Assembly (NCBI GenBank): GCA_034620365.1
Contig: JAQGEQ010000084.1
Coordinates: 868,001-932,000 of the forward strand
Length of the DNA stretch: 64,000 bases
Direction of reading: 5' to 3'
Source: Pegea sp. RAD2-039
Taxonomy: Eukaryota; Chordata; Thaliacea; Salpida; Salpidae
The position numbers were made by a program, and so were the translations under genes. Of this stretch, positions 47,419 to 58,418 are shown one piece after another. The stretch's first letter is position 1, and the number at the start of each line of letters is the position of its first letter. The notes below the pieces were generated by a model. It ran no database searches. It was not told the DNA's origin and was given only the letters and a program-made list of their open reading frames with translations.

Positions 47419-50400
47419 TCAAAAAGAATGATTTTGGCAGCCAGGATGCATTTCAAGTGATTCAAGATGTTTGAACCACCTCTTTGCACAGTTTTCATGT
47501 GCACTCAAAGCACAAGTTTGACAGAAAAGAAGAAGTCTCCTGATTGGAAGAACACAGATTGAACAAAGGGGGTATCTGTGTCGATCATTCGTTCCTTTTC
47601 GTGTCTTACCCACAGCAAAGGTCCCGTTTTTCAGCCTTGATCGGAAGTATCCACACTTCATTGGGATTGTAGATGAAGAAGCGAGTGCTTGAACCGAAGC
47701 CAATTTACTGATCTTAATCACCTGAAACAAATGAGTTTATAGGCATTCACTCATCAATGGTCGTCTGTATAATCACTTCAGCTCTCTGTACAAAGAGTCT
47801 TCTACGAAAGAGTAAACTGATGTAGACGTTCTGCCAGTACTCATGTGTCCTCTCTGAGATCAGATCAATTGGATGAATTGGATAAGTTTGTAGTAGAATC
47901 AAGATACAAACGGCAGTTTGTACGAAACCGTTCTCTGCTAACCATCTGAAGAAGACTCATCAGCAGATGGATCATTTAGAAGATCAAATCTCACTTTAGC
48001 TGTTGCTGGATTACTTCATCCCGAAGCTTCAAGATCGCGTCTTCTTTTGGAGGTATCTCGATACAAGTTAACATCAAATCGACTTTAGAGTTCGAAGAAT
48101 CATATTCTTCCTCTGAAGATGAGATGGAAAATTGCTTCAAGCTTTTTTTACTCCCCACCAACTCCTTGCCGCCTTCTGAATCCGCAACAGCTTCGCGCAC
48201 GTCTTCTGCACTGAATGGCGCCACCACGTGGCCAAAAGATGAGATGGCATCCATACTGATGTCCTAATGATCATGTGAAAATAAGATGACGTCATTAACG
48301 CCATTCACAACTTCTTTAAATTCGAAGGCTTCAACAGGAACTCGAAGTGACTCGACATCGTTGTCAGAGAAGTCGGTCGCGGTGTGGATGACGTCACGCA
48401 GGTGGATCGAATCATTAAACCTTAATGATGGAGTTGAAGTCTAGAGATCAGGGATTGGGGGTCACCTGGAAGTAGAAGAGTCGTTTCCGAAGTTGTAAGC
48501 GTCACTTTCAGCGCTTCGACCGCGCGCAATATCAGAGAAGTAAAGTTCGAATCCGTTTCGATTTTCCGCCGACAAATCGGAATCGTAGTCGCCGGCGTAG
48601 TGCGCTGATGACGTCAGCACTTCATCCTGTTTGATTGACAGTTGAATTGAGCAAAGTGGACAGGACACTAACCTTGTTGACTATTAGTGATGACCGCTTA
48701 GACTCTTTTTCACTTCCACCTTTTTTGGCCCTTTCTATGTGGGCCGCATCTGAATGTGTCCTGGACAATACGCCCCCACCTTGGACTGAATCAGGTTTGG
48801 ACGGTGATTCAGTCATCAAAACATTATTTTCGTACATCTGGGACACAAGTAGCCAGGTTCGGGCCGAAACTGGCTGGCCGGCGGTCAGGGCCACTTTACT
48901 GTTTAGTTGGCAAGCTTCAGTGAAGGGAAGTTGACGTTGGAAACCGTCCAGGATGTAGTTCTGGGCTGCATATTCAAAGCCAGACATAGTCAGTTCTTCA
49001 TTAAGGACATCTTTGAGAGATCGATAATCATCGAGATGTTCGCTCGCTCTGATCTTCTTCACTTCTTTCGCGTTATGAGCAAAAATATTCGAAGGACATT
49101 TTAGAAACTCTTCCAACTTATAATCGCCTCTTCTTTCATGAGACAGCATCATATGGCCCAGGTGGGTGGACAGGTTACTAGGGGACGATGTGGACAGGGT
49201 ATGCTCATCATCGCTTAATCGCGCGCTGTTTATTCGATTCAATATATTCGAGAAGCCTCTGGACATCTGAGTTCCACCAACCTCTCGTCTTTCATCAGTA
49301 GAATGAGGACTCGCTGGTGGACTATGAGTGTCCTGGTCCAGATTACCAGCCACCATTACCCAGCCGTGGTCATTGTTAGCAAGTCCCCCAGCTTTTATTT
49401 CGTCTGCTGAGTATTTAGCTTCATCTAGGGAATGCATCATCAAAGTTCCATCTTTAGAACAACTGAAGAGCGATTTGGGATTCGTGTTACTCCAGACAAT
49501 CCCGGTTGTAATGTCCATATGCTCCTGAAAGATCAATCGTTAGTCTGATGTTATCTGTCCGTCTACTATATCCGGGTTCGAGCACAGGTAGACATATATT
49601 TGCGACAAGGAAAAGTCTATAAAAAAACCCGGGTAGAAGGGTCTCTTTAGTCTGTTTTATGACAAGACTTTTAGGAGACGGAAACTCCAATTCAAAACCG
49701 GAGTTGGAACCTGGTAGGCAGTTTATCACTGTACTCAGTGTAGTTCTGGAAGCTCCTGCGACGCCAGCTGCATCAGTCCTACTGTCCAGCTGCATACCTT
49801 GTTGGTGTAGAGAGTGGAATCTTGCTGTATGGGCAACAACTGGATCTCGATAATTTCTGCCCTAGCTAACATCATGGCTATTCTTGGCCAAAGCACAACA
49901 AAAAGAAAGAAGCTAACTTGAAATTGTGCATAAGGGACATAACATCTTCTCAGATCCCATAAATTGATGTTGTAATCCATCATCATATAAGCAGTGACTA
50001 GCTGTTCTCGATAACGAGGTCTCCATTTAACAGTAGAAACAGATCCTGTTGTAAAAATTTCACATTTCTTCACACAATCTGAATCACTCATATTCCAAAT
50101 CTAAAACAGAAATTTGATGAAGAATTGATAATTGACATTGAGGTCTTTGAAACCTTCACAGTTTTATCTCTTCCTCCAGTTACTAAAGTATTTTTTTCTT
50201 CTGAACTTGGATGCCAGTCTAGAGTATAAACAGAACCTTTATGAGCGATAAAACTGAACAAATAGTTTGATGGTCTGCGATAATCCCAAATCTGTTACAA
50301 ATAAAATCAAATATTTGAAAATATTTGTTAATTGTGACTAACTTGAACGTAACCATTATCCATGCTAGAAGCAAATTGAAAATAGTTATAAGGTGAAAAC

Positions 50401-51123
50401 TGAACACTTCTAATACCATCTGCGCGACCATTAAATGTATGAGAGCATTGCTTCTTTCTGATGTCAAATAATTTGATGGAACAATCCTATAAAACATCTT
50501 TTTTGAATTCATTATATCTCAATTAACATGAAAATATTACAATCAAAGAGGAACATTAGTGGATGTCTACTGTAACCTAATCAGCAAATTCAATTGTCAA
50601 TTTAATTACAAGTGAATTGCAACTATTACATTTTTATCTCAAAATAAAAGGATAAAAATAATAAAAATAATAAACCTGGGAACCACTTAACAACATGCTT
50701 CCTTCAGCCGGATGAAAAGATATCTTGGTAACTGATCTTAAATGTTCATTAAATATTGAAAGTTGTTTATTTCTGCTTATAGTATTCAAATCCCATGCAA
50801 CAACAGCTCCATTTGTTGCACCTGTGGCTATTAAGTTTGAATCAAATTTACTCCAAGCTACATCTGCGCTACTCATATTTAATCCTTGCTGAAAAGTTAA
50901 AAGTATTTCTGAAATCTTAATTTATCCTTGATAGATAAAAACTAACTTCTCGCCGACCAACTTGTAAATTGAGGTATTCAGTGAACTTTCGTTGGTTGTC
51001 ATCATACTCATAGACTTTTAGTAAAGACCTACCAGCTACTACAATCTTTTTACTAGTTTCACAAAGACTTAGTGCGTTCATAGATGTATTCCCAACTTTG
51101 ACTGAACAAGTTTCTTTCTTCAT
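47419..51123 (-). CDS. WDR24: WDR24, GATOR2 complex subunit
   Basis: WDR24 is a GATOR2 subunit acting upstream of TORC1 in amino-acid sensing at the lysosome. Eleven exons join to 909 aa: 50947-51123, 50676-50888, 50343-50486, 50154-50291, 49918-50100, 48673-49524, 48466-48626, 48300-48420, 47995-48263, 47777-47945, 47419-47721. N-terminal WD40 propeller (residues ~20-330): VVAGRSLLKVYEYDD, ATGATNGAVVAWDL, SFHPAEGSMLLSGSQ, LVTGGRDKTVKIWNM, MMDYNINLWDLRR. The middle is long and Ser/acidic-rich. C-terminal helices (HEYWQNVYISLLFRRRLF) and a Zn-binding end with CSIC, CQTC, H/C pairs and PGCQNH match the RING-like C-terminus. A SINE sits in the fifth intron (49525-49917). The low-identity middle and the exon 7/8 junction (acceptor TTAAG at 48421) are the least certain parts. 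Confidence 0.93.
49534..49880 (+). mobile_element. tRNA-derived SINE, copy 3
   Basis: Lies antisense in the WDR24 intron 49525-49917, filling nearly all of it. The head has a D-arm-like GATGTTATC and a B-box-like CCGGGTTCGAGCAC. The body from about 49590 is identical to copy 2 over roughly the first 100 bp and very similar to the end. Near-identity with copy 2 implies recent amplification. Confidence 0.85.
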
Positions 51124-52339
51124 ATTTTAATTTATTTAAACAACTAAAATATGACAAGAAACATTCTTCGATTGGAAAAGCTATAAAAAATGAATTGAAT
51201 TGAAAATCAAGCTGATAACAAGATAACAATTAAAATATTGTTATTAAACAAATTGATAATTTCATTTTTTAACAATTTTTCTGTAAATAAAAACAATTTC
51301 AAACTTATATAATCTAAAAAACTTATAAAAGACGAGTAAAATAGTAAAGTTAATATCAATTAAACATGACTTCTATAAGCTACAAATAGTATTTGTTAAC
51401 AAACATCAACAAAAGCTGTTCAGGAAGAAAAAATAACATTTTTGAGTATTTTTAAGTAGTTTTACCACGTGTAGTTTATAATAGTTTTTTATTGACAATA
51501 CTTTAAGTCCAAATGAAATCTTGTATAAAAATTTACTTTCTGCAAAAACTATTTTGTATAAATTAATAAAATTCAATTCAGTTTATTTACTACAGAATGA
51601 AAATAACAATATAAAAACAACCTATTATATAAGTGAACGATATATGCCATTGTAAATCATTTATAATATTATTTAAAGATCTATATTAATTTTTCAAAGT
51701 TATAAGTAAGTTTTGAAAATTTAATAATATATTCGAATAATAAAACTTCTTCGTATAATTGACTACAATCAATAATATTAAAAACACGATGATAATAATA
51801 CTAAAATTGATTTTGGAATAAGGAAACATTATGGATTTTGTTGTAACTGGGTTTATTTGGCAACTTGGGTCATTTAGTAACTATCAAAAAAAATTGTAGT
51901 AAATCAATATATTAAAAAAATCAATATGAAATAAGTTTATCACTGATCTTCAAGAGTTTCTAGAATTAATCAGTTTAAGGATAGTCGACTTTGTCAAAGT
52001 ATTGATCTAGATCAAAAGTTGAGCCTTCTTTAGATGGCAAAAAAATACTGAATGTAAAAGCAAACATGTTTATTAGATTAGCTTCTTGCGTAATTCTTTC
52101 CTCAATAAGTTTCTTTCGTTTGTTTCTTTAATGTAATTCTCTTAAAGCTTAAGAAAGAGAAACTTTCAGATGAGTGTAAATTTAGCAGAGTAGCTTTTTG
52201 AGTAAGCTCTAATTAAAGTAATTGAAACTCAGTGATACTAAAGATGAACTTGACATCTGGTGATCTTTAGGTCAATATTATTACAAGTATGGTCATAGTT
52301 TAAAGAAGGTTGGACTACTGGCGAATAATCTAATGCATA
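51124..52339. other. left part of the divergent WDR24/COA3 spacer
   Basis: AT-rich, nothing coding recognised. It should contain the WDR24 promoter. Confidence 0.4.
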
Positions 52340-52400
52340 ATAATAATACTCTCTTCAGGTACCCTCCTTCGCATTTATTGCAATAAATAAATAATCAGAC
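52340..52400 (+). mobile_element. LINE 3' tail fragment, copy C
   Basis: CTCTTCAGGTACCCTCC, TTCGCATTTATTGCAATAAATAAATAA matches the LINE 3' ends at 3168-3244 and 24262-24320 (minus). Only the tail is recognisable. Confidence 0.55.
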
Positions 52401-53540
52401 TCATTATCCGAAGAGAAAAGATCCCAACGTTTTGTTAAAAGATCTAGCCAGATACCTAAGTTCTGATGGCCAGGAGTTTGACGTTTATTCGATACAATGT
52501 GATAGAGGATAGTTCCCGACTAGCTTTTCCAAGCGAATTGAATGATAGTGTAGATGATAATATAGTGATGAGAAAGGAAAAGGATGGATAGTTGGATGAA
52601 TCTAGGGTATGTACTTTGATAAGGAAGGAACGTCCTAATTGTAAATTCGAATCGAAGAGTCAGAGAAACGGCGGCGTGGAGCTTTGGCGATCATCTAAAG
52701 GTACTACTGAACGATACGAACGGGACTAGTTGGTGTTGATTGTAATCGTGATTCAACTATACCCATTCTTTATATGTATTACCGCCTAAAGAGTATCCTG
52801 AATTTGAATAGGATAGTTATTTTGAAGCCTAAAAAACACTATAAGCTCTTGTAACTATAAAAAAAACTATAGATCGTTGTGAATACAATTCAAAGCAAAG
52901 TTCTACATCCTCCATTATAATTAAATATTAGGAATCAAATTCTGTCGGTATGACGTAAATTATGGATAGAGTTTTTTTTTCTTTGCTTAAATATATTTTT
53001 AAATTTGTTAATTTTTCAAAATTTAACAACTGCTTCAGAATGTTACAATTTGTTATTGATTAAACCCATTTTAGTTCCTATCATAAAGATTTCGCTAATA
53101 TCTCACAATGTCAGATGTGTAGTTTATTTTTCTAAAATTTTAGCTTTATATAAAGGTTTTAATACTTCCAGTTTTGTAATTTTATTTTAATAAATATTGT
53201 CTAGCAGTAGATATCAAACATTTTGAAATATTATTTTGAAGGTTTTTAATAGAAAAATCTGTTTTTTTATTTAGTTTTTTATGAATGCTATTTTGTGATA
53301 AAACTTCTTTAATAATATTCTGTCTTAAAGTATAAAATATTATCATACAAAAAATTGTTTTCTCATTTTTCTTTTTCAAAAGTATTTTGAATTTATGAAA
53401 CTTAATATTTTAAGGTTAATTTATATTTTATTTATTTCAATTTTATTATTTGATTATTCAATAACATAAATTATTTCATTATATATTACTTCAAAATTTT
53501 AATTTCAAGCAGAATTTGGCTAAAAAATTTAGTCTAAAAA
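52401..53540. other. right part of the WDR24/COA3 spacer, with a compositionally distinct block
   Basis: 52430-52790 is less AT-rich than its surroundings and contains an AGAAACGGCGGCGTGGAGC string, but no frame longer than a few dozen codons. It may be a decayed mobile element. From 52800 the sequence returns to AT-rich and leads to the COA3 start. Confidence 0.4.
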
Positions 53541-53810
53541 ATGAGTGATTCAAAGCAACCTAAGAAGCTTCACCGCCTTACTTTAGACAATCCTTCTTTA
53601 ACAGAAGTTCAACGAAAGTTGATGATGAATGAAAGCTCAAAACAGTTTCAAAAGCATAGATCCAAGTTTCGTTCTAGAGTTGGGATTCATGCTACTGCCT
53701 TGTTTGCTTTTGTTGGTTCTGTTTATGGATATACAATTTATACTATGTCACAAGATAACTTTCTTTCTGATATTGATATTGAAACTAATCAGGAAACATC
53801 AAGAACATAA
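53541..53810 (+). CDS. COA3: COA3, cytochrome c oxidase assembly factor 3
   Basis: 89-aa single-exon gene for the small inner-mitochondrial-membrane protein (COA3/CCDC56/MITRAC12) that stabilises newly made COX1 during complex IV assembly. Evidence: a short basic N-terminal part (EVQRKLMMNESSKQFQKHRS), one transmembrane helix (GIHATALFAFVGSVYGYT), and the family-typical continuation YTIYTMSQDNFLSDI with an acidic tail. Length fits the family. The ATG at 53541 is the first in frame. Lies 289 bp upstream of MCM10 on the same strand. The only AATAAA between the two (54094-54099) abuts the MCM10 ATG, so the COA3 3'UTR may run to the MCM10 start. Confidence 0.9.
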   Translation: MSDSKQPKKLHRLTLDNPSLTEVQRKLMMNESSKQFQKHRSKFRSRVGIHATALFAFVGSVYGYTIYTMSQDNFLSDIDIETNQETSRT

Positions 53811-54093
53811 ACTTTTTGATAAGTCTTTATATACAAAGTATTTAATGAGAATGTTTAAAAATACTGAATTTTGATTGGTCGTAGTAATTTTCATGTTATG
53901 TTTACATTTCATATGAATTAAAAGTAACTTTAACTGATTTTTGTTTGATTTTTTGTTTCAGTTTTATCATTTTATGAACAAATACTTTTATGACTTTATT
54001 TAGATTTTATAAAATTTCAAATTGGAAACTTGTTTTAAGAGTTTTTATTTAATTTGTTGTTAAAGTATTAAGTTTTTCCTTTCAAGAATATTA

Positions 54094-54099
54094 AATAAA
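54094..54099 (+). promoter_or_regulatory. AATAAA directly before the MCM10 start codon
   Basis: The only canonical poly(A) hexamer between the COA3 stop (53810) and the MCM10 ATG (54100). It may end the COA3 transcript, or be coincidental A-richness before a start codon. Confidence 0.4.
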
Positions 54100-57000
54100 A
54101 TGGATACAAACAGTGAATTAGAAGAATTAGATGCTCTGTTTGAAATGTCTGAAGATGAAGATGTAGCTCTTGGTAATATCTTAAGAAAAATTAATTAAGA
54201 AAGCTAATTCATTTTTTATGTAATCTTAATAATCCATCTATATTTTGTTAGATGATGAAAAAAGTGATGATAAAAAGAAAGAGGGTGATACAGAAGCACT
54301 CTTGAAAGGTTTTTATGCTAATATATTTTTACAAGTAATTAAAGTATTCCATTTTTTAAAGAAAAAATTGCTAAACTTGAAAAAGAGATGAAAATAATGA
54401 AAGAGAAGTTGAGTGAAAAAGAAACTTCAAAAGAAAATAGTAGCCAAAGTATCTCAGATCTATTTAATTTAGATAGTGGCAAATGTTTAAAAGACCAAAA
54501 AAGACCAAACAATTCAGTAGAAAAACGGAATAACTTCAGTTCAAATAATCTTCTGGCAAAGAAAAGAAGAATTGGATGTCTTGAATCAGATCTCTCTCAT
54601 AAACATTCTCAAAGCAGCAAGATTAAAAATTTATTTGCTTCCTCACAACCAAGTAATAATGCTGGTTGCAAATTTGAAGTTGAAACTTATTCTAGGATTC
54701 GATTAAAGTAAGATTCTAATTTACATTTTTACAAATGACCTTAAAGTGATGTTTAGATCTCGAAAGATTGATAATTATGAGATGAAGAAGCGAATGGAAG
54801 GAAAACTGTTTATCAAAACCTCAGATATATATTTACGTAGAAATTCGATTGCAAATAAGGACTGGGTGACAATTGGGGTGGTAGTGAAACAATTAAACCC
54901 TCAAACTTCAAAGAATGCAAGTAAAAAGCTTCTTCTTATACATCAGATGAACTTTCAAGTATTTGTTTTTATAGGGGAAGAAATTTAGTGTCCTTCATCT
55001 TTCTGATCTAGATGATTGTACCAAATCTGTCAGCTTATTTCTTTTCAGCTCTGTTCATAGTGAGTTGTACAATAAGCTTGCTTTAGGTGATGTAGTTGGT
55101 TTACTAAATCCTTCGATAATGCCTCCAAAGACCGAGGAATCCTCAAACAAGTAAATTTATTTGCTGCACCTGATTTTAATCATAATCTAAAAACCTTATA
55201 GATCAAAACATCCAGATTCGTCGGCATTGACTGTTGACACGAAAGAACGAATTCTTGTGATTGGTCAATCAGCTGATTTGGGTTGGTGCAAAGCCACCAG
55301 ATATGCAAATAAATCACCAGTTGGTCGATGCCAATCATTTATCAACACGTAACTTCAATCTTTGTTAGAATTTTTTTCACTGACTTTTGAATTGTAGGCA
55401 ATTTGGAAGTACTTGTATATTTCATATGCAAAAAACGTATAAGAAAGTTGGGGCAACACGAGGTGAACTACAGGGGGTTTCACAAGCTCCGGTTGCTAAT
55501 AAGTACAAAAACACTTTGTGGAATAAAGTGAAGAAGGATCAGTTCTTTTACGGAGGACAACTCTTTAACGCTGTACCAACAGCAAGCGGCTCGAACAACA
55601 AGAAAACGTTTGTTTGTGTTGTGAGTCTATTCAATCAATTATTTGGTTTTTAAATTTAGAAAAGAAAATCAAACAAAGCTGACTACTGCTTTTAAAAGCC
55701 TTGAAGACTCAACAAAGATCATAGATGAGACGGTAATCTTCTTCATCAATCTAATCATTTAATTTAAGATTTTGTTATTTCTTGGAAAACAGAAATTGAA
55801 AAGACAGAAAGTGATTCAGTCGCTGGGGAAGTTGAAAGAAGATCAAGTAGTGTCTGGATGCTCTACTTCATTGTAAGATGTTTTAATTTAACTCGTCCGT
55901 CTTCGTAGTGTAACGCTCATCAAGCGGAAGATCTCGGATTCGATCCCAGATTGACACATATTAGCGACAAGAAAAAGTCCATTAAAATCTGGGTAGAAGG
56001 GGGCCCTGTGAGTCTGGTTAATGACAAAACCGGAGTTGGAGCCTCGTAGGCAGTTTGTCACTGTACCCAGTGTCGTTCTGGAAGCTCCTGCGACGCCAGC
56101 TGCACCAGTCTTACTGTCCCGCTGCATACCTTGTTGGTGTAGAGAGTGGAATCTTGCTGTATGGGTAACAACTGGGTCTCCATAATTTCTGCCCTGACAC
56201 ACATACATGTCCGCTGTTGCGCAAAGCAGGCTATACTGATATTTCTTTACTTAGAACATCTGCGAGAGTTGAAATTTTTTGGATGATTTTCGATGTCTTT
56301 TGTAAATTTGAGGACTTTTTCAGCACGGAGATGTTGGGATCTGGTGATTATGTCCACGGATCTCGACAATTTTTAGCTCATCTCCGGCAAAAGAAAGAAG
56401 CTGAAGAGATAAAGAAAAAATCGACATCTTCAATCCAATTGTTGAAAGAGTATCAACAAAGACACACTCAAGTACTCTTCATCACTTGATCAAATAGTAT
56501 TTTAATTTTTTATTTCCAGCCTCAGAAGCCTGTGAATGAATCCAAGAAAGATGTCTTGCCTTCAAAATCTCAAATAGAATCAAATACTAGCAGACGGATT
56601 GTTCCTGATAACCACAAAGATTTTGCTGAAGAAGTGGCGAGGCTGAAGAAAGAACGTATGCTGCTTCGGATGCAGAAGAAGAGAGAGCAGAAGTCTGAAT
56701 CTCTGATTTTTGGGGACGTTTTTATAAAACTCTAAATGTTTCAGATCAGCAAATACTGATTCCAACAACAAAACTTCCAACAACAAAACTTCCAACAACA
56801 AAACTTCCAACAACAAAACTTCCAACAACAAAACTTCTGACAGCAAAACTTCCAACAACAAAACTTCCAACAACAAAACTTCCAACAACAAAACTTCCAA
56901 CAGCAAAACTTCCAACAACAAAACTTCCAACAACAAAACTTCTGACAACAAAACTTCCAACAGCAAAACTTCTGACAACAAAACTTCCAACAACAAAACT

Positions 57001-58294
57001 TCCAACAACAAAACTTCTGACAGCAAAACTTCCAACAACAAAACTTCCAACAATAAAACTTCTGACAATAAAACTTCTGACAGCACGATAAATTTCATCA
57101 GCTCAAAAGACTTTCATAAAACTTCACAGGATTTGATTAACAAGATGATAACGAAAAAGACAAAAAGGTTTTGCTTCAAATCAAACCTTGCTTTTGTTGA
57201 TTGTTATTTTATAGTTCTGAATCTTTGGTTGCTTCAAAAGAGTCTTTACAAAAGACCATTGATGCTAACAACAAGCTTCTCGACTTCGGAAGAAGTCCTC
57301 TAAATGGAGGATCATTGTCTATTGCTGATTTCAAAAAAGTACGATTTGTTGGTGAGGTGGTTCTTACTGAAGTCAACTTTGTTTATAGCAACGAGCAATC
57401 GCTAAATTAAAAAGCGGATCAGTTTCCATCCGGAAGAAAGATCCGAACAATGTCTTGCTACAAAGAGTAAAAATGATGAAAGATAATAAGAAGTTGAAGG
57501 AGAAGATCCGTCGGAAGGTTGAAGAAGATCAAAAGAAGAAGAACGTTGAAGAAGGGACTGATAAGACTGAGGAGCAGATGATGCAGGACACACCAGTTAC
57601 TAGCGCTCTTTCTGGTACCTCCTCATCTGATTTTGTATCAAATATTTGAAGAAATTGATTTATAGTTTTGATGAGCAACGGAAGAATGAGTAGAGAAGAG
57701 TTTAATGAGATTTTACAAGCCTCTTCATCTCATACTGATACGTTAAATGAAGTCAGTTTACTTGTTTGTGTGTTTGTTTTTATGCTTGTTGCTTTTAAAA
57801 GGCTGAGATTGAGCGGCAGGAAAAATACTTCAATCCAAAAATCAAGAAAGAAATGATGGAAGCGAAAATGGGTGAAACGTTCGAAGTTTCTACAAAGGTG
57901 AAACCTCTTTCCTGATTCATATCAATCTTCACTCCCTGATCACTAGGTGGTCACATGTCACACTTGTGATTATACTTTTTGGGGTCCGCACGAAAGATGC
58001 AAGACTCTTGCTCACCGACTAACTTGGAAAGATTGTAAAAAGCAGTTTTGGGAATGTTCAAACTGCCAGCAACGAACCACCACTTGGCAACCATATCCAG
58101 CGAAATCTTGTTGGTGAGTACATCTCATGTGATGATCTGGTTTTATGCTGGTTGATTGATATAGGGGATGCGGCAACGTGAAGACTTGGAGAAAGACTTC
58201 GATGTTGATACCGAAGAAGGGAAAGAAGTTAGAAAGCGAGATTCTTTTGATTCGTGGAATCGAACATTCGAGATTTCTAAACTCGTTGAAGTGA
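54100..58294 (+). CDS. MCM10: MCM10, replication initiation factor
   Basis: MCM10 activates the CMG helicase at origins and binds DNA and polymerase alpha. Eighteen exons join to 964 aa: 54100-54172, 54252-54308, 54362-54707, 54757-54916, 54975-55150, 55202-55348, 55398-55607, 55660-55732, 55793-55872, 56324-56471, 56520-56692, 56745-57167, 57215-57338, 57389-57614, 57666-57751, 57802-57897, 57947-58113, 58165-58294. Domains: N-terminal coiled coil (KIAKLEKEMKIMKEKLSEKE); OB fold (DWVTIGVVVKQLNPQTSKN, GK-KFSVLHLSDL, SVSLFLFSSVH); CCCH zinc finger in the order C-x10-C-x11-C-x2-H (CIFHMQKTY); C-terminal finger with CHTC, CSNC and CWGC; and the final LLIRGIEHSRFLNSLK. Odd points: exon 12 encodes about 21 NNKTS-type pentapeptides, and intron 54917-54974 appears to be GC-AG. 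A SINE lies in intron 55873-56323. Confidence 0.95.
54917..54974 (+). other. probable GC-AG intron in the MCM10 OB fold
   Basis: The donor reads AAT|GCAAGT and the acceptor TTTTTATAG|GGG. Only this donor gives phase 0 and joins QTSKN to GKKFSV, matching the conserved OB-fold segment. The nearby GT one base later would bring a stop codon into frame. Confidence 0.75.
55893..56210 (+). mobile_element. tRNA-derived SINE, copy 4
   Basis: Sense insertion in MCM10 intron 55873-56323. The head carries CGTAGTGTAACGCTCATC (A-box/D-arm) and GGATTCGATCCC, the best B-box match of the four copies. The body shares TTAGCGACAAG, GGGTAGAAGG and TTCTGGAAGCTCCTGCG-type strings. The anticodon stem is shortened and about 30 bp is missing after the GGGTAGAAGG region. 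Confidence 0.8.
56760..57085 (+). repeat. 15-bp tandem repeat inside MCM10 exon 12
   Basis: About 21 units of AACAACAAAACTTCC or the variant GACAGCAAAACTTCT, encoding NNKTS or DSKTS. The period is a multiple of three, so the frame is kept. The L/E/V-rich frame on the opposite strand (56580-57098) is a mirror image. Confidence 0.95.
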
Positions 58295-58356
58295 AACGTT
58301 GAAGGGAATCGGAGATATTTTAGGAGATTTTTTAACGCTGCCTCATTTCGTCGCAA

Positions 58357-58362
58357 AATAAA
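58357..58362 (+). promoter_or_regulatory. poly(A) signal of MCM10
   Basis: AATAAA, 62 bp after the MCM10 stop and 57 bp before the SKI3 stop codon on the other strand. Confidence 0.6.
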
Positions 58363-58385
58363 TGAAAGAATTGTTGATGAAAACT

Positions 58386-58391
58386 TTTATT
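58386..58391 (-). promoter_or_regulatory. poly(A) signal of SKI3
   Basis: TTTATT on plus (AATAAA on minus), 27 bp after the SKI3 stop codon. Both convergent signals fall within 35 bp, so the two 3'UTRs must overlap. Confidence 0.55.
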
Positions 58392-58418
58392 AATTTGGTT
58401 ATAAAATAATGAAGATGT

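Noticed and set aside
54950-54974. 16-nt GT-AG intron in MCM10
   Set aside because: Too short for metazoan splicing; the GC-AG model explains the frame and conservation better.
55893-55965. A functional tRNA gene
   Set aside because: A/B-box-like strings are present, but the cloverleaf is incomplete and the segment continues into the SINE body.
56580-57098. 172-codon minus-strand L/E/V-rich frame
   Set aside because: Mirror of the MCM10 NNKTS repeat. The MCM10 frame and splice sites are well supported.
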